The notes under the pieces were generated by a model. It saw only the letters and a list, made by a program, of their open reading frames with translations. It did not search any database and was not told the DNA's origin. The position numbers and the translations under genes are program-made. Below, piece by piece: positions 44,593-54,404 of a stretch of DNA of 64,000 nt. Origin of the DNA: Actinomadura sp. J1-007. GTDB taxonomy: Bacteria > Actinomycetota > Actinomycetes > Streptosporangiales > Streptosporangiaceae. Location: the NCBI RefSeq assembly GCF_009793335.1, contig NZ_WING01000003.1, positions 868,001 through 932,000 of the forward strand, written 5' to 3'. How positions within the stretch are numbered: the stretch's first letter is position 1; every line of letters starts with the position of its first letter.

Positions 44593-45624
44593 CTACGGGG
44601 TCAGGACGACCTTCCCGGCGACGGTGCCGGACTCGGCCAGCCGCAGGGCGTCGGCGGCGCGGGTGAGCGGGAGCCGCGCGGCGATCCGGACGCTGATGTC
44701 GCCGCGCTGGAGGGCGGTGAAGACCTCGGTGAGGTCGGCGCGCAGCCGGGCCCGGAACCGGTCCTTCGACAGGGCCCGTCCGGCCCAGGCGTTGAAGAAG
44801 TAGGCGCGGCGCCGGTTGGGCAGGGCGTTCCACAGCCAGACCCGGGCGAGGAGCTTGAGGACGGGCCACTGCTTGGAGCCCTCGTCGTCGCGGGTGGAGG
44901 CCGTGCCGTACGACACGAGCGTGCCGCCGGGGGCGAGCAGGCGCCAGGAGTCGACGATGCCGGGGCCGCCGACGTGGTCGAAGACGGCGTCCACGCCGCC
45001 GGGCGCGAGCTCCCGGACGCGTGCGGCGACGTCGCCGGCGCGGTAGTCGACCGGGACGACGCCCTGGTCCCGCAGGGTGTCGTGGTGGCGCGCCGAGGCG
45101 GTGCCGATGACCTTCACGCCGGCGGCGCGGGCGAGCTGGACGAGGACGGAGCCGACGCCGCCGTTGGCGCCGTGCACCAGGATCGTCTGCCCGTTGCGGA
45201 CGCGGGCCTTGCGGTGCAGCATCTGCCACGCGGTGATGCCGTTGACGACGAGGGTCTCGGCCTCCGCCGCGCCGATCCCGGCGGGGACCGGCACCGCGTC
45301 CGCGGCGTCGAGGAGCACGTGGCTCGCCCAGCCGCCGATCTTGGTCAGCGCCGCGACCCGTTCGCCGACCAGGCCGGGCCCGACGCCCTCGCCGGCGGCC
45401 AGCACCGTGCCGACGACGTCGTAGCCGGGCACGAACGGGAACGCCGGCTGGTCGTAGTAGCGGCCGCGGCGCATCTGCTGCTCGGCGAACGAGACGCCGG
45501 TCGCCTCCATCCGGATCACGACCTGGCCCGGGCCCGGGGCGGGGACGTCTCCGCGCCGGATCTCCAGCCCTTCCGGCTCGACCTTGCCCGGCAGGACGAC
45601 CTCGACGAGTTCTTCGGTGTTCAT
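44593..45624 (-). CDS. Zeta-crystallin/quinone oxidoreductase-like zinc-free MDR protein
   Basis: 343 aa, medium-chain dehydrogenase/reductase. GroES-like domain at 1-130 (GQVVIRMEATGVSFAEQQMRRG, FPFVPGYDVVGTV), NADPH Rossmann fold TILVHGANGGVGSVLVQLARAAG, DAVFDHVGGPG and SYGTAS. The structural and catalytic zinc Cys pattern is absent, as in quinone reductases. ATG 45624 follows GGAGGTCACC. The carotenoid oxygenase starts 63 bp downstream, so the two may act in succession on a carotenoid-derived aldehyde or enone (inference). Confidence 0.88.
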   Translation of the reverse strand: MNTEELVEVVLPGKVEPEGLEIRRGDVPAPGPGQVVIRMEATGVSFAEQQMRRGRYYDQPAFPFVPGYDVVGTVLAAGEGVGPGLVGERVAALTKIGGWASHVLLDAADAVPVPAGIGAAEAETLVVNGITAWQMLHRKARVRNGQTILVHGANGGVGSVLVQLARAAGVKVIGTASARHHDTLRDQGVVPVDYRAGDVAARVRELAPGGVDAVFDHVGGPGIVDSWRLLAPGGTLVSYGTASTRDDEGSKQWPVLKLLARVWLWNALPNRRRAYFFNAWAGRALSKDRFRARLRADLTEVFTALQRGDISVRIAARLPLTRAADALRLAESGTVAGKVVLTP

Positions 45625-45660
45625 GGTGACCTCCACCGCCCCGGACGGGCAGGTTAGTTG

Positions 45661-45723
45661 CTGTCGCGTTCGTTATAAGTTGTAACACCTAGGACATGGG
45701 AGTGTCAATAACGTTCGCTATAG
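45661..45723. promoter_or_regulatory. A+T-rich operator region upstream of the quinone oxidoreductase gene
   Basis: Two inverted copies of ATAACG-WW-CGC-N-A-Y-AG: minus strand 45676-45661 and plus strand 45708-45723 (12 of 16 positions shared). Between them GTTATAAGTTGTAAC (45672-45686) is a further near-palindrome. The stretch stands out by low G+C and lies 40-100 bp upstream of the operon start. Confidence 0.5.
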
Positions 45724-45855
45724 CCTCTAACGGGCCGCGCCTTCGCGGGGTGGAGGTGGGGAGAGTGGCAGGTCAGCGGGGGGTTCGGCCGGGCCTGGAG
45801 GCGGCGGGCCTTGGCCGGGCCTGGCGCGGGCTGGGGGCGCGGGCTGGGGCGCGGG

Positions 45856-46488
45856 TCAGCTCTCGACGGCCAGGCGGACGCCGATGCCGATGAAGATGCC
45901 GCCGGTGGCGGTGTCGATGCGGCGGCGGGCGGCCTTCCGGCGGCGCAGCCATCCGCCGATCCGGCCCGCCAGCACGCCCACCAGGCCGTCCACGATGAAC
46001 TCCGCCACGACCAGGACGGCGCCCAGGATCGCGAACTGGAGCCACACGTGGCCCAGCCGCGGATCGATGAACTGGGGCAGGAACGCGATGGTGAAGGTGA
46101 CCATCTTGGGGTTCAGCAGGTTGGTCAGCAGGCCGTTGAGGTACGCCCGGCGCCCGGGCATCCCGCCCGTCTGCTCGTCCAGCTCGTCCTGGACGCCCTT
46201 GCGGTGGCGGATCATCTGGACGCCCAGGTAGATCAGGTACGCGGCGCCGACGATCCGCACCACGGCGAACGCGGTCGGCACCGCCGCGAACAGCGCGGCC
46301 AGCCCCGCCGCCGCCACCGCGACGTGGACGACCTCGCTGGTGGCGACGCCCGCCGTGGCGAGCAGCCCGGCCCGCGGCCCGCCGCGCATGCCGCAGCCCA
46401 GGATGAACAGCATGTCGGGGCCGGGAGTGATCATCGCGACGATCGTCGTCACGGTGAAGGCAACGAGCAGGTGCTGATCGATCGGCAT
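45856..46488 (-). CDS. LysE/RhtB-family amino acid exporter
   Basis: 210 aa, six hydrophobic segments. LLVAFTVTTIVAMITPGPDMLF with the family PGPD motif, RAGLLATAGVATSEVVHVAVAAAGLAAL, AYLIYLGVQMIRHRKG, NGLLTNLLNPKMVTFTIAFLPQF and AGRIGGWLRRRKAARRRIDTATGGIFIGIGV. Exports amino acids or homoserine-lactone-like compounds; specificity not readable. ATG 46488 gives the normal family length. The 120 bp after its stop (45735-45855) are G-rich low-complexity sequence with repeated GGCCGGGCCTGG and GCGCGGGCTGGGG; I see no gene there. Confidence 0.88.
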   Translation of the reverse strand: MPIDQHLLVAFTVTTIVAMITPGPDMLFILGCGMRGGPRAGLLATAGVATSEVVHVAVAAAGLAALFAAVPTAFAVVRIVGAAYLIYLGVQMIRHRKGVQDELDEQTGGMPGRRAYLNGLLTNLLNPKMVTFTIAFLPQFIDPRLGHVWLQFAILGAVLVVAEFIVDGLVGVLAGRIGGWLRRRKAARRRIDTATGGIFIGIGVRLAVES

Positions 46489-46619
46489 ACCACGATCCTC
46501 GCACAACGGACGGATCAGCACAGGTCGCCCGGACTCCCGCGCGATTCCCCGAACGCGCCCGCGTCCCTGGGGTGCCCGCAGCGGCCGGGCACGAAGAGGT
46601 CCGGTCAGCTCGCCGTCGG

Positions 46620-46985
46620 GTCGCGGAAGGGCTTGTGTCATTCAGTATTTGCCGACGGATCTCGTCTTGGACGGTTTTCCGGTCGGATTCAACACGTCGC
46701 CGAGCGGGCGTTCAGAATGTTCGCATTGGATGAGCATTTTCGATGGCCGCTGTCATCCGCCGGCCGTGGGTGCTGCGCCTGTGTAGCCGATGAGGTGCTC
46801 GCAGGGCGACGTCCCGCGTGCGAAACCCGTCCCTCCGCCTTGTCAGTCGGCTGATAAAAGAGCCCTTCCTCCTGCGGGTTGTCCGGGGTTTTCTCGTTGA
46901 CCGGCAACGGACATGGGCGATCATTGTCACGGTCCCATAAACAAAAGCAAGATTGATAACTGAAAAAGGCTTTTAACCAAGGAGG
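46620..46985 (+). other. A+T-richer leader region before the subtilase gene
   Basis: Most of the 501 bp between the LysE start and the subtilase start has no gene-like frame. 46620-46985 is clearly lower in G+C than its surroundings, with A-rich tracts near the 3' end (AAACAAAAGC, GAAAAAGGCTTTT). A TTGACC at 46897-46902 is a possible -35. Short hairpins such as AATG(TTCG)CATT and TCAG(TCGG)CTGA are visible. A long regulated leader or a small RNA is possible; neither is shown. Confidence 0.4.
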
Positions 46986-46989
46986 CCAG

Positions 46990-49900
46990 GTGACCGTTCT
47001 TCCATGGCACCGAGGGAGGCGGCGGGCGCTGCTCGCCGCTTCCCTGGCGGCGGCCCTGCCGCTCTCGCTGACCGGCGCGCTTCCGGCCGGGGCGGGTGCG
47101 GGCGCGTCCGCCGCGCCGAGACCGGGCCCGCCCGGCGAGGCCGTACGGGTGTCCCTGATCACGGGTGACTCGTTCGTCTTCGACAGGTCCCGGGGCTCGG
47201 TCCTGCTGGAGAAGGGCAGGAAAGGGATCAGGTACCGCCTCACCCAGAACGGCGACGACTGGTACGCTGTACCGAGCGACGCCCAGCCGCTGATCGGCGC
47301 GAAGGCCGTCGACCGGGAGCTGTTCAACCTCACCCGGCTGGTGCGGGACGGGCTTGCCGACGAGAGGAAGCCGCTGCCGGTCATCGTCGGGTACGGCGAG
47401 AAGAAGTCGCGGCTTTCGGCGAGCACGCTGAAGTCCCGGGCGCAGGGACTCCCGGGAAGCGGCTCCAAGCGGGTCCTCGACCCGATCGACGCGGTCGCCC
47501 TCAAGGTGGACCGCAAGAAGAAGGGGGCCCTCTGGGCGGCCCTGGCGCCGGGCGAGTCCACCGGAAAACCCAGGCTGAAATCCGATGCGCGGCGGCTGAT
47601 GCTGGACGTCCGCGTACGGGCGACCCTCGACAAGAGCGTCCCGCAGATCGGCGCTCCGCAGGCGTGGCAGGCCGGTTACACGGGCACCGGGGTGAAGGTC
47701 GCCGTGCTGGACACCGGCATCAACAGCCATCCCGACCTCAGCGGCGTCCTACTGACGGGCAAGAGCTTCGTGCCGTCCGAGCCGTCCGTCCTCGACGGGA
47801 ACGGCCACGGCACGCACGTCGCCGCGACCATCGCCAGCCGCGGCGTCGGGAGCACCCCGGCCCGCAAGGGGGTGGCGCCCGGGACCAAGCTCGTCGTGGG
47901 CAAGGTGCTGGGCGGCGACGGCTACGGGCAGTTGTCGGAGATCGTCGAGGGCATGACGTGGGCGGCCGACACCCAGGACGCCGACGTGGTCAGCATGAGC
48001 CTCGGGGTGGCCCCGCAGGACGGCACGGAGCTGATGGACCAGGCGGTCGACAGCCTGTCCCAGTCCACCGGCGCGCTGTTCGTCGTGGCCGCCGGGAACG
48101 ACGGCGGCGCGGCCCGGACGATCAACTCGCCGGGAACGGCCGCCTCCGCGCTCACGGTCGGGGCCGTGGACGGCGACGACCAGCTCGCCTCGTTCTCCTC
48201 CCGCGGGCCCCTGCTCCCCGACGGCGCGGTCAAGCCCGACATCACCGCGCCCGGCGTGAACATCGTCGCCGCGCGGGCGCCGGGCACCTCGGAGGGCACT
48301 CCGGTCGACGACCGGTACACCTCGATGAGCGGCACCTCGATGGCCACCCCGCACGTCGCCGGGGTCGCCGCGCTCCTCAAGCAGAAGCACCCCTCCTGGA
48401 GCGGGGCGCAGCTCAAGGCCGCCATCATCGGCTCGGCGAAGGACGTCGGCCGCACCTCGTACGAGACCGGCGCGGGACGGGTCCAGGCGGACAAGGCCAT
48501 CGACCAGACCGTGACCGCGAGCCCGGCGACCCTCAGCTTCGACCGGCAGGACGACACCGCGCAGCAGGCCACCAAGGCCATCACCTACACCAACACCGGG
48601 AGCGCCCCGGTGACCCTCGCTCTGGCCGCCGCGGTGAACGGGCCGTCCGGGCAGCCGCTGCCCTCCGGGAGCGTGCAGCTCTCGGCGACGAGCCTGACGA
48701 TCGCCGCCGGGCAGACCGGGCAGGTGAACCTGACGCTCTCCACCGCCGCCGGCGCGAAGGGCCTCTACACCGGGCACGTCACCGCGACGGCCGGGAACCA
48801 GGCCGTCCGCACGGCCGTGGGGCTGGAGAAGTCCAAACCCATCCGGACGGTCGCGTTCCACGTGGTCGGACGGGACGGCGCGCCGCTCACCGGTGACCGC
48901 ACGCTCACCGTCGCCTCCAACGACGACGCCTCCCAGACGCCGGCCGAGTACACGATCCGCGGTGGCGGCACGCTGAACCTCCCCGAGGGCTCGTACACGT
49001 TCGCCCTGGAGGGCGACACCACCGACGATCCCGAGAGGCTCGGCTTCGACCCCGAGCAGATCATGGCAGTCATGCCGCAGTACCAGGTGCAGGGCGACGC
49101 GGACGTGACGTTCGACGTGCGGCAGATGAAACCGGTCGCCGTCGGCACTCCGGCCGCCAGCCTCCAGGTCGCCGCGACCCCGGCGTGGCGGCGCGCGGCG
49201 CCCGGACTCCCGCTGCGCGGCGGGGCGCAGCTCATCTCGGACCCGACCACGATGTACGTGCTGCCGACCGCGCAGCCCGTCACCCTGGGCACGTTCTCGT
49301 TCGGCCTGCGAAGCCAGCGGATCGCGTACCAGGTGGGCATCACCGCGGGCCAGACCAGCGTCCAGGGCCGCTACGTGGAACCCGACCGCGAAGGCGCGTA
49401 CGGCGGCGACGCCCCGCTGAAGATGTTCGCCAACGGCAACCAGAACGTCCCGATGGTGTACGGCGGCAGCGGGAGCGCCGCCGACCTCGCCGGGGTGCAG
49501 GTGAGCGGGAAGCTCGTCCTGGTCCGGCGGCCGACCAACGACTACGACGCCGCGGTGGACCTGGCCCAGCGGCTCGCCGACGCCGGGGCGCTCGGCGTCG
49601 TGGTCGCCGAGTCCCGCGACGGCTACCAGACGGGCCAGACCGGGCTGTACGGCGGAGAGAAGCTGCCCGTCGTGGGCGTCACGCGCGAGCAGGGCCTGGC
49701 GCTCCAGCAGGCGATCGGCTCCCAGCCCGCGCAGGTGGCGCTGAGCTCCACCCGCAGATCACCATGGGTCTACAACCCGGCGAAGTTCTGGAAGCAGGAG
49801 ATCCCGGCCAACCCGGCGATCACGATGACCGCGGGCTCCATGGCGGTCGTCAACACGACCTACCCCGCCCACGAGGACGAGTACTACCTGGTGGCCAACG

Positions 49901-50894
49901 CCGTGTGGCCCAAGGACGAGCCGCACGGCATCTACATCTCCTCGATGGCGTTCTGGGGACCCGTCCAGCGGCTGGAGGCGTACCCGGTGGACGCCGGCCT
50001 GCGCTGGCAGCGGACGGTGATCCCGACCAAGGCCATGGCGAGCTTCGGCGCGGTCACCTGGTCGCGCTGGGACGTGTTCGCCGCGACGGGCAGCCGCACC
50101 GAGGTGCGCGGACGGCTGCCGCTGCGCCTCGGCCAGCTCGCCCGGACCGAGCAGCCCGGCACGACGCCGCTGCTCGGGGGCGGCGCGGCGACACGTTCTA
50201 CCCGATCCCCCACCTGATCAGCGGGGACGGCCACCACGAGTACGGCCACCACGCGTGGGGGCTCGAACCGCACGGCGCCGGGGTGTTCCTGCCTGACGGC
50301 ACCAAGGTCGTCAGCACCCTCACCCGGGACGGCACGCCCGTGCAGCCGCGCACCGACGGGACCATGACCGTCTACGACCTGCCGCAGGGCCGGTCGCGGT
50401 ACGAATGGCGGCTGGTCCACACCCCGGAGATCGCGATCCTCCCCGGCTACAAGACCGACACCACCTGGGCGTTCGACTCCGAACGGCCGGGATCGAGCAC
50501 CGCCCCGGCCGGTTACGTCTGCGGCAGGACCGGCGGCAGCGGCAGCGGCGACTGCGCGGCCACGCCGCTGCTCCTGCTCGACTACGGCATCCCGCTCGGC
50601 CAGGACTACCGGGCGGCGCCCGGTCCGCTCGCCATCACGGTCGGCGGCTACCACCAGCCCGGGGCGGACGACCCGGACCTCGACGGCGTCCAGGCATCCG
50701 TCTCGTACGACAACGGGACCACCTGGCAGCCGATCACCACCGAAAGGAAGGACGACCGGACGTTCACCGCGGCCCTGACGGTGCCGCAGGCCGACGAGAA
50801 CCACCAGAACGTGTCGCTGCGCTTCCAGGCGCGGGACGCCGACGGCAACACCGTGTCCCAGACGTTCCACCAGATGTTCAAGATCCGCTCCTAG
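46990..50894 (+). CDS. Secreted subtilisin-like (S8) peptidase with PA and C-terminal beta-domains (1 frameshift)
   Basis: About 1301 aa after repair. Residues 1-45 are a signal peptide (twin Arg in HRGRRRALLAA, then a hydrophobic stretch). A propeptide extends to about 220. The S8 domain spans 225-505 with the triad D241 (VAVLDTGIN), H273 (GNGHGTHVA) and S450 (SGTSMATPHVAG); the oxyanion Asn is in VVAAGNDGG. After it come a fibronectin-like segment (about 510-620), beta-rich regions, a PA-like insert near 840-900 (DLAQRLADAGALGVVVAES), and a C-terminal beta-sandwich. A G is missing near 50185 (GGCGCGGCGACACG); the tail DTFYPIPHL to FKIRS is intact. GTG 46990 follows AAGGAGG. It degrades extracellular protein. 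Confidence 0.93.
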
Positions 50895-50911
50895 CGCGAC
50901 CGCACGACCGC

Positions 50912-50947
50912 GCGCCCGGCCACCGGTCCGTTCCGGTGGCCGGGCGC
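50912..50947. terminator. Strong hairpin between subtilase and VOC genes
   Basis: Perfect 15-bp arms GCGCCCGGCCACCGG (50912-50926) and CCGGTGGCCGGGCGC (50933-50947), loop TCCGTT, between two converging genes; a bidirectional terminator. Confidence 0.85.
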
Positions 50948-50974
50948 CGGGCGGCCGGGCGGCCGGTCGCGGGG

Positions 50975-51322
50975 TCAGCGGTGGCCCAGCACGTTGACCA
51001 CCCGGCCGTTGGGGTCGCGGACGAAGAACCGGCGCACTCCCCACTCCTCGTCCTGCAAGGGATGGACGATCTCCGCGCCGCTCTCGCGCACGACCGCGTA
51101 CACGGCGTCCACGTCGTCCACCTCCACGCTCACGTCGGGGGTGACCGGCGCGGTCCGGTCGGCGGTGATGAAGCTGACCTGCGCGGTCGGGTTGGACGGG
51201 GAGGCGAGCGTCGTGATCCAGCCGAGGCTCATGACCTCCTCGAAGCCCAGCAGCCCGTAGAACTCCCGGCTCTCTCGCACGGCCTCGGTCTGGACGTTGG
51301 GCATGACACGGCGAACGGTCAT
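50975..51322 (-). CDS. VOC (glyoxalase/bleomycin-resistance) family protein
   Basis: 115 aa, two beta-alpha-beta-beta-beta units. NVQTEAVRESREFYGLLGFEEVM, AQVSFITAD, DVSVEVDDVDAVYAVVRESGAEIVHPLQDEEWGVRRFFVRDPNGRVVNVLGH. Metal-binding enzyme or drug-binding protein; actual role unknown. ATG 51322 follows GGAG; a TTG at 51334 is possible. Single gene. Confidence 0.88.
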   Translation of the reverse strand: MTVRRVMPNVQTEAVRESREFYGLLGFEEVMSLGWITTLASPSNPTAQVSFITADRTAPVTPDVSVEVDDVDAVYAVVRESGAEIVHPLQDEEWGVRRFFVRDPNGRVVNVLGHR

Positions 51323-51468
51323 CGACGGCTCCAAGCGGTAATGAAATGATCACGAGGATCGGGCGAGTACGCACGCCATCGTCGTTCCCAGCGGCGACCA
51401 CGTCTTGTAAGGATGGGAACTCTGGCGTGAAACTTGCACAGAAACTACCGGCAGGCAGGCGCAGCGTC

Positions 51469-51481
51469 TAACCTTGAGCGA
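51469..51481 (+). promoter_or_regulatory. Leaderless-type -10 before a small ORF
   Basis: TAACCT (51469-51474), 6 bases, then ATG 51481, matching the pattern at cobK, lysR and the SpoIIE-type gene. Confidence 0.45.
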
Positions 51482-51636
51482 TGAAGCCGCTACGGTCCGC
51501 GCGCAGGCGGGGCCAGGACTGGTGGTGGACCCTGCTGGCGCGCTGGTTCCACCTGCGTGACGGCCGCTACCACCAGCACCTCCGCCCTCATCACCGCGCC
51601 GGCCGGCAGCTCGGCCGCCATCGCGGACCACCCTGA
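51481..51636 (+). CDS. Small Trp/His/Arg-rich ORF, possible leaderless microprotein
   Basis: 51 codons from ATG 51481 to TGA 51634. The product is very basic and carries WWW near residue 14 (QDWWWTLLARWFHLRD) and a His/Arg-rich C-terminal half. I do not recognise it. Support is limited to the leaderless promoter-like spacing; codon bias alone is not informative at this length. Chance ORF remains possible. Confidence 0.35.
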   Translation: MKPLRSARRRGQDWWWTLLARWFHLRDGRYHQHLRPHHRAGRQLGRHRGPP

Positions 51637-51806
51637 GGCCGCGGCCCGCGCGCCGGGCGCGTTCGACGCGCCGCCGATCAGAGTTGGCATTCCCTTGGCG
51701 GTTCACCGACCCGCCGTTGCCGCCGGATGATGCGGCGCAGCGCGGCCGTTCCCGTGTTCAGGCCGCTCACCAGGGGTGACGGGAGTGGAACGGCAGATAG
51801 CTCACA

Positions 51807-51819
51807 TACAGTTGACGCG
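51807..51819 (+). promoter_or_regulatory. Leaderless-type -10 of the GAF-SpoIIE gene
   Basis: TACAGT (51807-51812), 6 bases, then GTG 51819, with no ribosome-binding site between. Confidence 0.55.
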
Positions 51820-53036
51820 TGAGCAACGCGGCAGGCGCTGGGGAGGATGCCACCCGGAGGCTTGAGAACATCCAGGCGGTCACCGACGAGGCGTTCGCGC
51901 ACATGGACGTCGACGAGTTCCTGGACACCCTGCTCGAACGCGTCCGCGACATCCTGGGCGTGGACACCGCCGCGGTGCTGATCCTGGACCGCAAGGCGCA
52001 GCTGCTGAGGGCGACGGCCGCCAAGGGGATCGAGGAAGAGGTCAGCCAGGCGGTGCACGTCCCGGTCGGCCGGGGCTTCGCCGGGCGGGTCGCCGCCGAG
52101 CGGCGTCCGGTCTACATCGACGACGTCACGCACGCCGACGTGTTCAACCCCCTGCTGGTGCGGCGCGGCCTGCGCTCGCTGCTCGGCGTCCCGCTGATCG
52201 GCGGTGGCTCACTGGTGGGCGTCCTGCACGTGGGGACGCTGGCCACGCGCCGGTTCACCGGCGAGGAGACCGAGTTCCTCCAGCTCGCGGCCGGACGCGC
52301 CGCGCTGGCGGTGCAGTCCCTGCTCAGCCGGGCGGAACGCGCCGGAGCCCTCCAGTTGCAGCGCAGCCTGATACCTGCCGCGCTCCCGCCCGTTCCGGGT
52401 GCCGAGCTGGCCGCGCGCTACCGTCCCGGCAAGGCGGACGTCGGCGGCGACTGGTACGACGTGTTCACGCTCCCGTCCGGGGAGGTCGGCCTGGTGATGG
52501 GCGACGTGGCCGGGCACGGACTCGGCTCCGCCGTCGTGATGGGCCGGATGCGCAGCGCGCTGCGGGCCTACGCGCTGGAGACCATCGACCCGGCCGAGGT
52601 GCTGGACAAGCTCAACCGGAAGATGCAGCACTTCGAGCCCGACGCGACGGCGACCGTCCTCTACGCGGTGTGCGCCCCAAGCCTGGAGGAGGTCCGGATC
52701 TCCTCGGCCGGACACTTCCCGCCGATCCTCGCCGAGCCCGGACGCCCGGCGTGCATGGTCGACATGAAGTCCGACGTGCTGATCGGCCTGGGCGAGGACA
52801 TCCCGCGCCAGTCCACGGCCGTGCCGCTGGCCCCGGGCGCCCTGCTGTGCTTCTACACCGACGGGCTGGTGGAACGGCGCGACAGGTCGCTCGGCGGCGA
52901 GCTCGACCGGCTGTGCGAAGCGGTGTACGCCGGTCCGCCCGAAGAGGTGAGCGCCGCGATCATGTCGGAGCTGGTCGGCCGCCGTCCCCCGACCGACGAC
53001 ACCGCCCTGCTGCTGTTCCGACGGCAGCCCTCGTAA
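51819..53036 (+). CDS. GAF-domain PP2C/SpoIIE-type serine phosphatase
   Basis: 405 aa. GAF sensor at 15-170 (FLDTLLERVRDILGVDTAAVLIL, HVPVGRGFAGRVAAERRPVYIDD, SLLGVPLIGGGSLVGVLHVG). SpoIIE phosphatase at about 185-405: LQLQRSLIPAALPPVPGAELAARYRPG, DVGGDWYDVF with a metal Asp pair, GDVAGHGLGSAVVMGRMRSALRAYA, SSAGHFPPIL, FYTDGLVERRDRSL and PTDDTALLLFRR. Dephosphorylates anti-anti-sigma factors (STAS proteins) in partner-switching pathways; no STAS or anti-sigma gene is adjacent. GTG 51819 is probably leaderless. Confidence 0.92.
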   Translation: MSNAAGAGEDATRRLENIQAVTDEAFAHMDVDEFLDTLLERVRDILGVDTAAVLILDRKAQLLRATAAKGIEEEVSQAVHVPVGRGFAGRVAAERRPVYIDDVTHADVFNPLLVRRGLRSLLGVPLIGGGSLVGVLHVGTLATRRFTGEETEFLQLAAGRAALAVQSLLSRAERAGALQLQRSLIPAALPPVPGAELAARYRPGKADVGGDWYDVFTLPSGEVGLVMGDVAGHGLGSAVVMGRMRSALRAYALETIDPAEVLDKLNRKMQHFEPDATATVLYAVCAPSLEEVRISSAGHFPPILAEPGRPACMVDMKSDVLIGLGEDIPRQSTAVPLAPGALLCFYTDGLVERRDRSLGGELDRLCEAVYAGPPEEVSAAIMSELVGRRPPTDDTALLLFRRQPS

Positions 53037-53061
53037 CGGCGCGGCGGGCGGTCTCGCGTCG

Positions 53062-54357
53062 CTACTTGAGGACGGGGTGGTTGGCGCGGAACACGTTCCG
53101 CGGGTCGCGGGAGCGCTTCAGCTCGCGCAACCGGGCGAGGGTCGGCTCGGGGAAGGCGTCGGCGGCGGTCTCCTCGGGCGTCAGCAGTGTGTACGGCTTG
53201 GTCCCCGCGACGACGGCGCCGAACCGTTCGGCGATCCGGGCCTGCGCGGTACGGGACTCGCGCGCGAGGTCCGGCTTCGATCCGACGCCGAGCATCTGGA
53301 GCAGGTACGGCTCGGCCAGCGCACCGCTCGCGCCGGAGCCCGGCTCGGCCAGCGCGCCGCCCAGGTGCCGGATCTGGATGGTGATCAGCGGGTCGATCGG
53401 CTCGGTCGCGAGCCCGTCGTCCAGGCCGGTCAGCAGCTCCGCCCGCGGCAGCGCGGCACGCGGGGTGGTCGGCTCGTCGGTGATCGAGCCCAGCTCGGCG
53501 ACCGGCACGGGGCCGCGGGAGTCGCTGATCGCGCCGCCGACGCCGTCGACGCGGCGCACCAGGTCGGCCCCTTCGCGCGGGTCGCCGAGGTAGGCCAGGT
53601 CGAGCGCCACCATGGGCGGGGCGCCGGGGAACGCGAACCGGTTGAACCAGACGGTCAGCTCGCGCGGCGCGCCGTCGGTGATCTCCCGGAAGACCTCGAA
53701 CACCGCGGCGCCGCGGTCGCCCGGCCAGACCACGCGCCCGCCGTACAGGGACGGCGCCGGACGCAGCTCGAACTCCAGTGACGTCACCAGCGCGAAGTCG
53801 CCTCCGCCGCCCTTCAGCCCCCAGAACAGCTCGGGATCGGACGACTCGTCCACTCGGTGCCGTTCGCCGTCGGCGTCGACGATGTCGAGGGCGCGCAGGC
53901 TGTCGGAGGCCCAGCCGTACTTGCGGCCGAACCAGGAGAGCCCGCCGCCCAGCGTGTACCCGGCCACGCTCACCGCCGGGGAGCTGCCCGCCAGCCCGGT
54001 CAGGCCGTAGGGCCCGGTCTCCGCCAGCACCCGGCCCCAGCTCACCCCCGCGCCGACGCGGGCGAGCCGCTCCCGCTCCTGGACGCGCACGCCGTCCAGG
54101 CGGCCGGTGCGCAGCAGGATCACGCCGTCCACGTCGCCCGAGGCGTCGTGGCCGCTGGCCTGCGCCGCCACCGCCAGGCCCGAACGGCGCGCGTAGCGGA
54201 CCAGCGCGGCCGCGTCCTCGGCGTCCTCGGCCTCCACCACGGCCGCGACCGGCTGCTCGACCGCCAGGTTCCAGGCCCGGCGCGCCGCGTCGAACCCGTC
54301 GTCGCCGCGCTCCAGCACCCGGCCCCTGACCGCGTCTCGCAGATCACCGCTCGTCAT
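53062..54357 (-). CDS. FAD-linked oxidase (PCMH/BBE-type)
   Basis: 431 aa flavoprotein. FAD domain: QPVAAVVEAEDAEDAAALVRYAR, AAQASGHDASGDVDGVILL (the His position used for covalent flavin), VGAGVSWGRVL, LAGSSPAVSVAGYTLGGGLSWFGRKYGWASD and GLKGGGGDFALVTSLEFEL. The substrate domain is variable, and the C-terminus RDPRNVFRANHPVLK is the BBE motif. The second covalent-link Cys of true berberine-bridge enzymes is not seen. Oxidises an unknown alcohol or sugar. ATG 54357; a palindrome overlaps the promoter region. Confidence 0.88.
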   Translation of the reverse strand: MTSGDLRDAVRGRVLERGDDGFDAARRAWNLAVEQPVAAVVEAEDAEDAAALVRYARRSGLAVAAQASGHDASGDVDGVILLRTGRLDGVRVQERERLARVGAGVSWGRVLAETGPYGLTGLAGSSPAVSVAGYTLGGGLSWFGRKYGWASDSLRALDIVDADGERHRVDESSDPELFWGLKGGGGDFALVTSLEFELRPAPSLYGGRVVWPGDRGAAVFEVFREITDGAPRELTVWFNRFAFPGAPPMVALDLAYLGDPREGADLVRRVDGVGGAISDSRGPVPVAELGSITDEPTTPRAALPRAELLTGLDDGLATEPIDPLITIQIRHLGGALAEPGSGASGALAEPYLLQMLGVGSKPDLARESRTAQARIAERFGAVVAGTKPYTLLTPEETAADAFPEPTLARLRELKRSRDPRNVFRANHPVLK

Positions 54358-54404
54358 CTCGGTCCCCCGTCCACGGGCAGTTGGCCCTGATCACCATGTT
54401 GCTA

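Noticed and set aside
43193..45624. Carotenoid biosynthesis cluster
   Set aside because: No phytoene synthase, desaturase or cyclase is nearby; only a cleavage-type oxygenase and a reductase.
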